From contig NC_085924.1 of the NCBI RefSeq assembly GCF_035222485.1, positions 2,976,001 through 3,040,000 of the forward strand: DNA of 64,000 bases, given 5' to 3'. Position numbers and translations under genes: made by a program. This document shows positions 21,837 through 31,791 of the stretch, piece after piece; positions within the stretch are counted from its first letter, which is position 1; the number at the start of each line of letters is the position of its first letter. Under the pieces are notes generated by a model that was given only the letters and a program-made list of their open reading frames with translations, was not told the origin of the DNA and searched no databases. The stretch comes from Podospora pseudoanserina (taxonomy: Eukaryota > Ascomycota > Sordariomycetes > Sordariales > Podosporaceae).

Positions 21837-24053
21837 CTACCCATACTTTCGAAATGCTGTCGGCCTCTTCCCAGAAACCTCCTTCACCGAACTCTCTTCG
21901 TCACCAACCCTTTGGTTACTGCTCAACCTCAGTTCCACCTTGCGCTCCTGACCCTCATCCTCAGTAACCCTTGCCATCAGCCTCCACACCTCCCATTTGT
22001 GCACCCCCACGCTGGTATTCTTGAGAAGCTCCGTCCCCCGACTGTTCATCGCCAACGTCATCAACTCGCCTAGCTGCTCCCACGCGCTGCTCCCAAACTT
22101 GCGATACACACACACCGTCCCGACAAAATGAACCACCACCAACAAGACGTGCAACAATAAAACCCCAAAAGCGAGCTTGACAGACAACCCCTCAAAGTTA
22201 TACTCATACACAAGCCTGTCTTGATCTGCCCCCACCAACGCATAATCCAATATCGCCCCATCATTCCGGTCCTCCTCACGGTTATCCAGCCGCATCCTCG
22301 ACCAGGTCAACTCAGCAAGAGCATCAACAAGATACACCGCCAACGACCTCGAAAGCACTTGATACAGTTGATCGCCCCCGCCCTCGACCGCATAGTCGTA
22401 GATACGGTCATAGGCAAAACGTGACACGTTTGGTGTCTTGTAGTTGAGCGGATCAGATGACATATCCAGCGAGTTATTCAGGCTGTTCAGCCAGGGGACC
22501 GTCAAAGTGATGATGTCACCCAGGTCTTTTGACGCGTTCAAGGTGGCGTTTGTTATGGCGTGGGAGAATAACGGGAGGTCGCTGTTGGAATAGGACCAGA
22601 CGGAGGAGCCCACCCAGCGGGCGTCGATGAAGCAGAGGGCGAGGGAGGTGCCGGTGGTGTTGTATCTTGTCCAAAAGGTGGCTGATGCCTGGACGGGGGC
22701 GTGACGGCCGAGGTCAATGAAGCCAAAGTGGCTTTTAGAGTTGTAAGCCACGTCGAGGAGCTCGTGAGGGATGAAAAAGGTTGGGTCGGAGCGGTAATAG
22801 AGTCCTGGGTCAAGGAGGAAGTTGAATGGTGCGTCTGCCATTGTTTCGCTCTTTAGGGGATCCTTTCTTGGGCGGCTGGGGTCGGTGCACTGGATGGCGA
22901 TCCGGGGTTGTTCGAGTGGTATCGAGTCTCCGGTGCTGCTGGTCAGTTTGGCGGTTCTGCGTGTCTGCACAAAGTCTGATCGGTCCATGGAATATCCCTT
23001 CGCAACCTGCGAGGCGGCCAGTTTCATGGGAGTGGTTGCACCAACCACTGTCTGCAGTGACATGGAGCTCTTCCACCATGCAACCGATTTGCCTCCTGAT
23101 GTCAGGTTTGTGGGCAGACCATGAGTACCACGGGCGATGTTCGACAGCCAGGACCAGTCGATGCTGTTGGGGTTATCATATCCCGCGTGCGCACAATCCG
23201 AGGAGGTCGTATCATTAGCTGCAGGGCAGTATTCTGGGATGCTTTTCCTGTCCATCGTCTTGGGGTAGATGCTTGACAGGGGCCCTATCGCGTATGGGTC
23301 GACGGAGCGATCTGGAGACATGTTCCACCAGCCAAGTTTGGGGAGCATCACGATACCAGAGCTCGCACCAGCCAGGGTGGCTATGGAGAAGCTGGCTACC
23401 ATGATAAATGCCATCCAGACTGACGATAAAGTGAGGTCGTGAAATTGCGTCAAAGGTGCCAAGAATGAAGAGCTGAAGAGATAAAACGGTGAGCTGAGCT
23501 GAAAGGGTGCGGTCAGAAACCCAAAGGGGATGCCCTCTGAGCCGACAAGTTTCCGCCGAATATTTGAATACAGAATCTGGAAGAGTGAGGCGACGATGAG
23601 AGTCTCGTGGATCTTTGCTCCTACCAGCAGCGCAGACGAGATGTTCGAGTTTATGTCCGGCCACTCCATCCGATATCCATGCAAGACGAAGAGGGCTATT
23701 GTAATGGCCATTGCTGGGAACTGGAAGACCATGAACTGGCCCACTGATCGTTCGGTATCAGTGTGGAATATTCGTTTCCGGGGTTCCTCATTCTTTTCCT
23801 TGTCTTCGGCGTCTAGCAGGTCGTCTTCGAGTATTTGGATCCATTCCGGCTGCTTGCTATCTCGCTTTCTGCCCAATCTGGATGGAAGCTTGGGTGGTGG
23901 TCTAGGTCTAGGTGGCAGTTTGGGTGCTGGTCTTGGTGGAAGTTCTGGTGCTGGTCTTGGTGGCAGCCTGGGCGCTGGTCTGGGTGAGGGGGAAATGTCG
24001 AGATCATCCTCGCCATCGAGATGTTGATATCGCGAAACCTTTTGGCTTGACAT
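21837..24053 (-). CDS. fungal multi-pass membrane protein of unknown function with proline-rich N-terminus
   Basis: Single exon, 738 residues. The N-terminal 60 residues contain four near-repeats of the form (R/K/E)LPPRPAP, a possible SH3-type ligand. Membrane segments are visible at FPAMAITIALFVLHGY, SSALLVGAKIHETLIVASLFQ, WMAFIMVASFSIATLAG and, near the C-terminus, LAFGVLLLHVLLVVVHFVGTV. Between the third and last lies a large, probably extracellular region of about 350 residues with N-glycosylation sequons (NDTTSSDC, NLTSGG, NTTGTS, NATLNAS, NVSRF). The layout resembles a large group of uncharacterised Pezizomycotina membrane proteins. No enzymatic motif seen. Confidence 0.8.
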   Translation of the reverse strand: MSSQKVSRYQHLDGEDDLDISPSPRPAPRLPPRPAPELPPRPAPKLPPRPRPPPKLPSRLGRKRDSKQPEWIQILEDDLLDAEDKEKNEEPRKRIFHTDTERSVGQFMVFQFPAMAITIALFVLHGYRMEWPDINSNISSALLVGAKIHETLIVASLFQILYSNIRRKLVGSEGIPFGFLTAPFQLSSPFYLFSSSFLAPLTQFHDLTLSSVWMAFIMVASFSIATLAGASSGIVMLPKLGWWNMSPDRSVDPYAIGPLSSIYPKTMDRKSIPEYCPAANDTTSSDCAHAGYDNPNSIDWSWLSNIARGTHGLPTNLTSGGKSVAWWKSSMSLQTVVGATTPMKLAASQVAKGYSMDRSDFVQTRRTAKLTSSTGDSIPLEQPRIAIQCTDPSRPRKDPLKSETMADAPFNFLLDPGLYYRSDPTFFIPHELLDVAYNSKSHFGFIDLGRHAPVQASATFWTRYNTTGTSLALCFIDARWVGSSVWSYSNSDLPLFSHAITNATLNASKDLGDIITLTVPWLNSLNNSLDMSSDPLNYKTPNVSRFAYDRIYDYAVEGGGDQLYQVLSRSLAVYLVDALAELTWSRMRLDNREEDRNDGAILDYALVGADQDRLVYEYNFEGLSVKLAFGVLLLHVLLVVVHFVGTVCVYRKFGSSAWEQLGELMTLAMNSRGTELLKNTSVGVHKWEVWRLMARVTEDEGQERKVELRLSSNQRVGDEESSVKEVSGKRPTAFRKYG

Positions 24054-25125
24054 ACTGCCTCTTCAAAAGGTCTCGTTTGAACGAGGAGCTTAAGGCTGGG
24101 CCTCTCGACAACAACAACAAGAAGACAATCGTGTTTTCATACTCTTGACGATACATTTGCGCTTCAACACCTTGGCGGCTAAAGCTGTGCTGTGCCACCA
24201 TCGTGGGTTTGATCGCCACACAAGCCTCCGATTTAACCAATCACAGCCAGAGCTGAGCCTAGCCAGCACGCCAGGCACCGGGAATACGCTGCAATCCTTC
24301 GGACACTGCCACCGGTCTAGCTTATGAATTGCACTGATGTGCAAAACTTGCTCTTGTCTTTTGTTGAGAGCTAGTTTGACTGGGAGACTGGATAACGGAT
24401 ATGATATTACAGGTAGGTGAGACTAGGTTAATGAGGAAGCTGTTGTTCACACCATAATTCATATGGCTGATGTTTATTTGATGTTGGATGCGTTAACAGA
24501 ACTATTTCCTCAATTCTGGTGTTGACCTTCCACCGTAACTCCATGTCCGTTTAATAAAGGGATAAACAAAACCTACCTCTTGCACTGATCAAGTATCACC
24601 AGAGAGCAAGCAGAATCTGGCTGGATGCCTGGGCTTCAACCCCGCAATTGTCACGCTCATCTATGACAACGTGCAAAAATGGCGTGACTAGCAACCGAAG
24701 GTGTAGTGGTGCTCTCTGTTATAGGACAGGTGTCTGTCGCACAGAGCTGTACTCGGATTCTTTCCCAATACAGCCATTTACGTGCGGTGGCTCTCGCCAT
24801 GATTTGTCTCTCAACGCCAAGCTGATCAATAGTGGCGGAGGCTGAGGACAGCATCAAGTTCGGTCTGGGTACCAAATAATCAAGCTCATTCGGACATTGT
24901 GTCATCAGACTATTTATCTCATGGTTGTGAATACGAATCATACGAGGACGATATGTACGTCTTCGGTGATGAGATGGTCTATAAGAACCCCGGGAGACTC
25001 CAGCATGCTGTCCTAGCTTTTGCCACCAGTTCACGACCCTTTCGCAAACCCTCAACACAAGCAACGCAGACTGTGAATTGAAGCGTTGAACGAAGGTTTA
25101 TCCCAATCTATTGGAAGCACTCAAG
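24054..25125. other. divergent intergenic region, 1.07 kb
   Basis: Between the minus-strand membrane protein and the plus-strand S8 peptidase; it should hold both promoters. Open frames here have no recognisable family. Nothing else seen. Confidence 0.55.
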
Positions 25126-27504
25126 ATGGCTTCCCAACAGCCCATTGTTGAAGCACCCCCCGCTGGGCCTCCCAAAATCGCCCTGAAGCTGACCCCTGCT
25201 GGCCACAAGAAGCAACAGGAGGATCCCACCTTCATTGCTGAACTGATCGACAGGGCCCAGAATGGTCGGAGTGGCTTTGTTCCCAATGTCAATCCCCTTA
25301 TCCCTGAAGAAAATCGCCCTGCTCGTCTCTTCAGTCGTATTGCCGCTGCCGCCGCATCTGATCCCACCGCCGACCTTCCCAACTTTGACGTCTGGTATGA
25401 GGTTGCTTTGGAGGGTCAGTCACGTCTTTCCAGACTCGAAACAGAGACTGCGACGACTTCTCAAACACCTGCCGATGGCGGAGATTACTCTCTTCCCAAG
25501 GAGACTCTTGAGCTCATCCACAAGCTTCATCGCCTCGAAGAGGTCGAAAGCGTCCACGCACTTCAAGCCGGCCCTCCACCTGCCGTCAATCCCAGCGATG
25601 ACCCCCGAAGTGTAAATCAGGGGTACCTCGATGCGGCACCGGCTGGCATTAACGCCCGATATGCCTGGGGCTTTCCTGGTGGGGATGGCTTGGGGGTCAA
25701 CATTGTCGACATGGAACAGGGATGGAAGCTTGACCACGAGGATCTTCAGGCGGCCGGTATCACATTGATCTCGGGGTACAATGTCGCCTATTACTCCCAT
25801 GGAACTGCCGTGTTGGGTGAGATGCTTCAGGTGGACAACGCCATAGGAGGAGTTGGCATTGTCCCCAAGGTGAAGGGGCGGGTTATTTCCCAGCATCGGT
25901 CGACAGGCTACAACACCGCGGCCGCCATACTGGATGCCGTGAACAACATGGCCTTTGGAGATATTCTTCTCCTTGAAGCTCAGGAAAATGACCCTGTGGG
26001 AGGGCAGTATTATTGGCCTGTCTCCGTTGCCGACGCCAACTTTGATGCCATCCGTCTGGCTTCTGCTCTGGGCATCACTGTCATTGAAGCAGCCTGCAAC
26101 GGTGGGTATGACCTTGATGCCTATGTCAACCTCTCGGGCAAGTACATCTTCAACCGCTCCAGCCCAGACTACAAAGAGTCCGGTGCCACCATGGTGGGCG
26201 CCTCCAGCTCTGCCGCACCACACTACCGCCTGTGGTACTCCAACCACGGCTCCCGGGTCGACGTCTATGCCTGGGGTGAAAACATTGACACCACCTTCAC
26301 CGACGACAACTCTGGCACCGACAACTCCTACACCGACTACTTCAGCGGCACTTCCGGTGCCTCTCCCATCATCGTCGGCGCAGCAGCAGCAGTCCAAGGC
26401 ATAGCCAACGCCACCCTCGGATACAAATTCTCCCCCTTGCAGCTCCGCCAAATCCTCACCACAAACGGAACACCAAGCAGCACCCCCTCCACCGACCGCA
26501 TCGGCGTCATGCCCAACCTCCGCGCCATCATCGACGGCCGCTTCATCAACCTTGCCCCCGACCTCTACATAAGAGACTACCCCGCCGACAACGGCCGGGT
26601 CCCCTCCTCAGGCACAGTCTCCAACTCCCCCGACATCATCATCCGCCAAACCCCCGTTCCCAACCCCCAAGCCCTTTTTGGGTCCGGCTCAGGCAATGAA
26701 AACAACACCTCCCTTTCCCAACCCATCCTCGCGGGGCGTGACCACAGCATCTACATCCGATTGCTCAACCGCGGCGGGTCAGCAGCGCAGAATGCAAAGG
26801 TGACTGTATACCACGCCCCGGCAGCAACCCTCATCACCCCCAACCTGTGGACTCTAATCGGGACAGTCACCCTCCCTTCTGCTGTCCCCACTGGCCGAGT
26901 CTTGACTGTGTCCCCGAGACTTTCCTGGCCAGCGAGTAAAGTCCCCAACGTCGGACCGGGCGGGTACTCCTTTGTGGCAGTCGCAACAACAGACAAGGAC
27001 CCTGCGCCTGTCCTACCTGGTACTTTCCCCGCGTTTGTGGAGTTTGTGAGCAGGAATAATAATGTGGCTTGGAAGAGTTTCAACGTGGTTAACCCCCCGC
27101 CTGGTGGTACTGGGGTTAGTAGATTACCAGTTGGAATCGCAGGGGCGTTTGATGCACCGAGACGCTTCGCGGTAAGGGGAGTGGGATCGTTGCCGGTGGG
27201 GAGCGAAGTTAGGCTGGAGGTTCCGGGGGATTTGGCGAGGCGGTTGGGGGTTGTTACGCCTTTGGGAGTTGAGGAGAAGGGGGTGGTGGTGCTGCCGCTT
27301 CATCCTTTTGGACGGGGGGAGATCGGGGAGGGGATTTTGCCTGTTGGGAGTGTTAGTCGGTGTGAGCTTGTTGTGAGGGTGCCGGGGGAGGGGGTGAAGG
27401 GGGAGGGGCAGTGGGAGTATGAGATTGTGCAGGAGTGGGAGGGGGTGGAGGTTGGGAGGGTTACTTGGCGGTTTGAGGGCGGTGATAAGGAAGATGTGCA
27501 GTGA
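25126..27504 (+). CDS. S8 (subtilisin-like) serine peptidase, bacterial-type architecture
   Basis: Single exon, 792 residues, start MASQQPIVEAPPAG at 25126 in good context (TCAAGATGG). The catalytic triad is visible: Asp195 in NIVDMEQGWKLDHEDL, His225 in YYSHGTAVLGEM and Ser410 in GTSGASPIIVGAAAAVQG, with Asn in EAACNGGYD as the likely oxyanion residue. The C-terminal third (DLYIRDYPADNGRVPS, SPDIIIRQTPVPNPQ, IYIRLLNRGGSAAQNAKVTVY, FVSRNNNVAWKSFNVV) resembles the beta-sandwich found behind S8 domains in bacterial proteins. No signal peptide, so it is probably intracellular or unconventionally exported. No introns, unlike many neighbours. Family very sure; bacterial origin is inference from architecture. 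Confidence 0.92.
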   Translation: MASQQPIVEAPPAGPPKIALKLTPAGHKKQQEDPTFIAELIDRAQNGRSGFVPNVNPLIPEENRPARLFSRIAAAAASDPTADLPNFDVWYEVALEGQSRLSRLETETATTSQTPADGGDYSLPKETLELIHKLHRLEEVESVHALQAGPPPAVNPSDDPRSVNQGYLDAAPAGINARYAWGFPGGDGLGVNIVDMEQGWKLDHEDLQAAGITLISGYNVAYYSHGTAVLGEMLQVDNAIGGVGIVPKVKGRVISQHRSTGYNTAAAILDAVNNMAFGDILLLEAQENDPVGGQYYWPVSVADANFDAIRLASALGITVIEAACNGGYDLDAYVNLSGKYIFNRSSPDYKESGATMVGASSSAAPHYRLWYSNHGSRVDVYAWGENIDTTFTDDNSGTDNSYTDYFSGTSGASPIIVGAAAAVQGIANATLGYKFSPLQLRQILTTNGTPSSTPSTDRIGVMPNLRAIIDGRFINLAPDLYIRDYPADNGRVPSSGTVSNSPDIIIRQTPVPNPQALFGSGSGNENNTSLSQPILAGRDHSIYIRLLNRGGSAAQNAKVTVYHAPAATLITPNLWTLIGTVTLPSAVPTGRVLTVSPRLSWPASKVPNVGPGGYSFVAVATTDKDPAPVLPGTFPAFVEFVSRNNNVAWKSFNVVNPPPGGTGVSRLPVGIAGAFDAPRRFAVRGVGSLPVGSEVRLEVPGDLARRLGVVTPLGVEEKGVVVLPLHPFGRGEIGEGILPVGSVSRCELVVRVPGEGVKGEGQWEYEIVQEWEGVEVGRVTWRFEGGDKEDVQ

Positions 27505-28512
27505 GAGCTGGAGACTTTGGCAGAGACGTCGTGGAAGGGTTGGGGAACATGCAACGATAGTCCTTGTAGTTTGACGATGGTAATGAATATGGACATTTTA
27601 GGCATGGTTAATAGTTAGGTACCTTATACTGCCACGTGCAAAATGCAGGTTGGTGGCAAAGCGCTCAATGCGACCATCAAGAAGCTGTGTTACCTTCATG
27701 CTTGTTTATGGGAATGGCTTCGAGTGTTCCCGAGTAACAACACTGGCCTTCCGAGGTATAGTCCGGGGGTAGTAGTTGTTGGCCACTACATTCCAAAAGG
27801 ACTATACACTCATCACTACCGACAACAGTCTAAAGTTCTATCTTCGGCATGGCAAGAAGCCCACGGTACTTCCACGATCCTCTTCACTTCAGACCTCAAC
27901 GATGGCTGCTGACTGATCATCTACTCCACGATCCTGTGGTTCAGGGGCATCATGAGAGAGTGCGCACCATTGCACCCCAGACGCTATAATTGTTGCAGAT
28001 GCTAATTCGGACGCTCACCTAGGTGTCTACACTGAATATGCGCCATTTGAAACCTTGAACAAAGAGACTGATTACTAGACAAGGGTAGCGCTTTGTCTTG
28101 AAATTAGATTTCTTTGTCACACAGCTACCTGGTCATTGTAACGTCATTTTTCAACGTAGATTCAGACTGTTGGATCTCACTGGCTATGATTGCATCAGGG
28201 TAGAGAAAGTCAAGATTATTAAGATGTTGTCCGTGACTCAAGTTCGGTACCCACAACAACATCCCAAACCTTCAACAGCAAGATCACTCGCACCATAATC
28301 TTTCCGAAACTGGCTTGAGGTTGAAGCTCACTATTCTTTTGATAGTTTTGTCCGCATTATTATGCTTTCACATTGGTGAGAAGTCTATTCAGCCCCATCA
28401 GCGCCACATAAGCCCAAGCCGGAACCACAGCCTCCGAGCCAGCTCCACAGACTCCACCCTCCTCTTCCTCACATGAGTCAGATCTCCACCACTTCTTCCA
28501 ACAATCAGCCCA
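27505..28512. other. intergenic between S8 peptidase and tRNA-Cys
   Basis: About 1 kb, AT-richer toward the tRNA. Open frames at 27643-27912 and 28098-28298 have no recognisable features. No repeat or RNA other than the tRNA was seen. Confidence 0.55.
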
Positions 28513-28584
28513 GGACCAGTAGCTCAGGGGTAGAGCAACCGGCTGCAGTCCGGTAGGTCACGCGTTCAAATCGCGTCTAGTCCT
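28513..28584 (+). tRNA. tRNA-Cys (GCA anticodon)
   Basis: A cloverleaf can be drawn by hand: acceptor GGACCAG with CTAGTCC, D arm GCTC-AGGGGTA-GAGC, anticodon arm ACCGG-CTGCAGT-CCGGT with anticodon GCA, and T arm ACGCG-TTCAAAT-CGCGT. No intron. A-box-like (TAGCTCAGGGG) and B-box-like (CGTTCAAATCG) promoter elements are present. One acceptor pair is mismatched (fifth pair, C-A) and the T loop has A where G is usual, so this copy may be slightly degraded. Confidence 0.9.
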
Positions 28585-28594
28585 TTCCTTTTGC

Positions 28595-28605
28595 TTTTTT
28601 TTTTT
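28595..28605 (+). terminator. RNA polymerase III terminator
   Basis: A run of eleven T begins eleven bases after the tRNA end, preceded by a shorter TTTT. This is the expected pol III stop signal for the tRNA-Cys gene. Confidence 0.85.
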
Positions 28606-28996
28606 CTTTCTCACCCCTACTCCATGATAGGGATCTTTAGCAGGAGTTGAGACTGGCCATGTAAGTCTTACTCCAATCCAGGTGTGTTTTTTTAGGTACA
28701 GTGACTCATACGGTTATATCAATGTTCTGTTAAGGTCAGTTACCATCGGACTTCTCCTAGAGCACTCTGTCTTGCTAAATATTTGCATTCGTAACGCTAT
28801 ACTGGCCAGTTTTGTGCTGCTGGTTCTCCTCGAGGAACATTCACATCACGCTACATCAAAGGGTACTTCTTAGGGTAATATACTTCTGTCATCCATTATA
28901 AATTACTATCCGTGTATCCATCCTTCTTCTCTATCTCCCTCCATGCCTTGATCCGGTCCGGCCGTGATCACAGGCCGTAAATTACAATCACGATCA
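28606..28996. other. intergenic, AT-rich
   Basis: 3' flank of the tRNA and downstream flank of the minus-strand gene ending at 28997. A 63-codon open frame has no recognisable character. Nothing else seen. Confidence 0.5.
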
Positions 28997-31248
28997 TCAC
29001 CAAGGAAAAGGCACCAACAACCGGCCCCCCACCCCCTCCTCCAACCAAACCCCAAAGCTCCAAAGCTCCCCCTGAAACCTCACCCACTCAGTCGGAATAG
29101 CCGTCTCCGGCTTCTCCCCCCTCTCAAAAAACACCTCTCTCAACTCCCGCTCCGCCTCCCCCACCCCACAAATCCAAACCTGGTATATCCCCCACGCTTC
29201 CCTCGCCCTAGCTTCATCTTCGCTACTGTAAACAAACTTGCTCCCCATCGCGGCAGCCCTAACAATAGTCACCACAGCCCACTGCGCATACGGCCTGATG
29301 AGCGCCTCTAACCGGTTAAACAGGATGTGAACTTTTTCGCTGGCGTAACGGCGGTTTTCGAAGGGGGCGAGGGTGAACTCGGCGATGGAGGTGGTTTGCC
29401 GGACTTGGTCGAGGGAGTAGGAGAGGTAGTGGAGTGTGTAGTAGATGAAGACTATGTGTTGGGAGGGGGGCATCACGTCCGGGTTGGTGAGGGAGGTGTG
29501 GAGGGCGGAGGAGAGGGAAAAGTTGGATTGGGCTTGGTAGGTGAGGTAGTCGAGGAGGGTGAGGCGTTGGAGGGAGGTGAAGGGGGGGGGGGGGGGGCTG
29601 GCGGGGAGGGGGTGGTGATGGGAGGATTGGGGAAGGGGGTGATTGTGAGGGGGAGGTTTGGGATTGTTGGGGCTAAAGAATGGGGAGGGGTTATGACGGA
29701 GGCGGTGAAGGTGTGTTCGGCGACGGGAGGAGGAGGAGCTACTTTGAAGCGGCTTGGGATGAAGGGGTCTGGTCTTCGGGTTGGGAAGGCACCCAAGGGT
29801 GAGCGAGACTCGGGTGCAGTGGTTGGGAAAGGGTTTGGGGGTGCTATCGGGGCCGCGATTACAAAGGGTGATGGGGTTGTGACGGGTGGCGGTATGATGT
29901 CTGCCAAGGGCGTTACTGGTTGGGGAGTTGTTACAGGTATGGGGGTGGTAACGGATGTCGCGGTTACGGCGGGCTCAGGAGCTATTGCGGCTGTAGAGGT
30001 TACTACTGTTGTAGAGTTCATAACGGGTGTCGCGGTTACGGAAGACGATGAGGTTGTGACGGTTAGCGATATATTATCCGGCGCGGAGGTGACGGGTTCA
30101 AGAGCAATCACCGGTGTAGATGCTATGATGGGTGTTACGGTTACGACGGGCCCGGGCATGACGCTTTTTAAGGACTCGACGAGGGTGGAAGCTTTGACGC
30201 GTTTCGAGGTTCTGGCAGGCTTTGAGACTCCATCAGATGTCGGCGCTGGAACCTCAGGACCAGCAGAGGATCCCGATTCTACATTTACTCGTGCCTTTTC
30301 CCCCTCCAGTGCCTCCCGATTCGTTTCTTCCCAATCTTGAAAAGCATATAGCGGTTGGTCAGGGCACAGTTTATAGAGCTCTCTTGGGTAGTGTAGTCGA
30401 CTCTGGGTAGGTCTTGATACGAGCCAGCTCTTGAGAACTGGTCGAAAGACGGCAGGCCTGGCTTTGATAGCCTTATGGACCCCCGTGAATTGGCTTATGA
30501 ACTTGAGGATATGCTCCTGGTTTCTGGCGCACACTTCGCTGGAAACTGGAACCCCATTCCGTGGGCGTCGCTCGCCACGACCCCCGACCAAAATAGAATA
30601 GACTTTCTTTTCACCCTTCCTTCCTGTGACCTCCGCAATGATATCCTCAAGAAATCCGTCGATAAAGGGCTTTGAGGCTGCTGGAACAGGAGGGTCAGGG
30701 GGCTGGGCTGGAGCATCAGTATCGGCAGGCCTGGTATTGCAATCCGCAACCATCGTACTCGGCCTCTTGAGGTAGCTCAGTTGCGCGTCAGCCATCAGCC
30801 TGTCCCTCCTGCGGTTATTCAGAAGGATTTCGTTGAGGCTGCAATCTCTGCATCCATATCGCCTGCCGAGGTCTTCTGACACATAGACAGAAGGGATGGT
30901 TGTCCATTGCCTTTTAGCATCTGCTTTCGCCCTCTCATTAACGCGTTCGTGTTGCTTGTACTTGCTACAGCCAGGGCATGGGCAAGTGTAACGTTTTTTG
31001 ATCTCGGCGAGAAAGTCGTTGATCATTTTTTGTAGTTTATCCTCTTCCGCCTTTTCCCAAACACCCTGTGCTTTCATCCACACACATCGTTGACAAATCG
31101 CACTGGGCTTGTTAGGACCCTCGGGCGTCGCGCCTTTGCCTGAGTTCAACCGCTCAACGTCGAATCTCCTGTCCCATTTATGATCGGGGGGCGGTGATAG
31201 GGAGCTAACCTCTTTACTCTGAGCTTCCTCATCGTCTTTTAGAGGCAT
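28997..31248 (-). CDS. unknown protein: Cys-rich N-terminus, Pro/Thr-rich middle, helical C-terminus, frame change at a C16 tract
   Basis: A 591-codon frame begins at 31248 (MPLKDDEEAQSKEV). Its N-terminal third has Cys pairs suggesting metal binding: ICQRCVWM, YTCPCPGCSKYKQHERV and YGCRDCSLNEILL. A Val/Thr/Pro-rich low-complexity region fills about 370-560. The frame reaches a run of 16 C on the coding strand (plus strand 29582-29597) and continues as Ser/Pro-rich filler to a stop at 29473. One frame over, sequence just after the tract reads convincing protein (FTSLQRLTLLDYLTYQAQSNF) and runs into an open frame with IVFIYYTLHYLSYSLDQVRQ and EAWGIYQVWICGVGEAERELREVF, ending at 28997. I infer one gene of about 750 codons with a homopolymer-length frame change, most simply an assembly error. 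No family recognised. Confidence 0.6.
29582..29597. repeat. G16 homopolymer (C16 on the coding strand)
   Basis: Sixteen consecutive G on the plus strand lie inside the minus-strand gene 28997-31248. One extra base (17) would put the upstream and downstream protein-like frames into register. Confidence 0.95.
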
Positions 31249-31791
31249 CTTGAACGGTTTTCGTTCCGAGTTTTAATCGTTTGGCTGTCGGTTAGGGAGT
31301 TATGAAAAGGAGCCAGTCAATAGCCCTGTATTATCTGTTTAGTTGTTTTGCTGTCAGTAGGTGGTGTGTGGGGAGAGACTCGTCTTACCTGAGCCGGTTT
31401 CCCAAAAAACGATGAAGATAGAAAATCGATTTGACGGGAAACAAGAGTCTCAGGTCGGCACGTGGAGGATGGCCCTGTCACTTATAGCGGCCGTTAGTGA
31501 AGTGGCGTGAAAACAATGCCATGGTTCCTCTTTATCCACACGGTGGGTTGTTCGTGTTGAAATGTTTGAGCAATCTATTTTTGTGACATGCTTCTTTGTT
31601 GAGGACCCGGGCTGGCGGGCCTGATCCTAAAAGTAGTTCGTCGATGCCCAACACTCGACTGGTTGAACAAAAGACAGTGCGATTGTATTTCCCTTTCATG
31701 ACTTGACCTTCTGACTTATTTGACAAGTCGAACAGCCCAGTGACGTAGATCACAAATTTGAGTCCCTTCCTGCTGACCAAAAGTTGGCAAC
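31249..31791. other. intergenic, no gene seen
   Basis: Promoter side of the minus-strand unknown gene and 3' flank of the aminotransferase gene. Nothing recognised beyond a pyrimidine/purine-mixed leader near 31250-31440. Confidence 0.5.

Noticed and set aside
25420-26451. 343-codon minus-strand frame
   Set aside because: Antisense to the S8 peptidase, whose catalytic triad is intact on the plus strand.
29327-30340. 337-codon plus-strand frame rich in Gly and Val
   Set aside because: Antisense shadow of the Pro/Thr-rich part of the minus-strand gene; low complexity and no domain.
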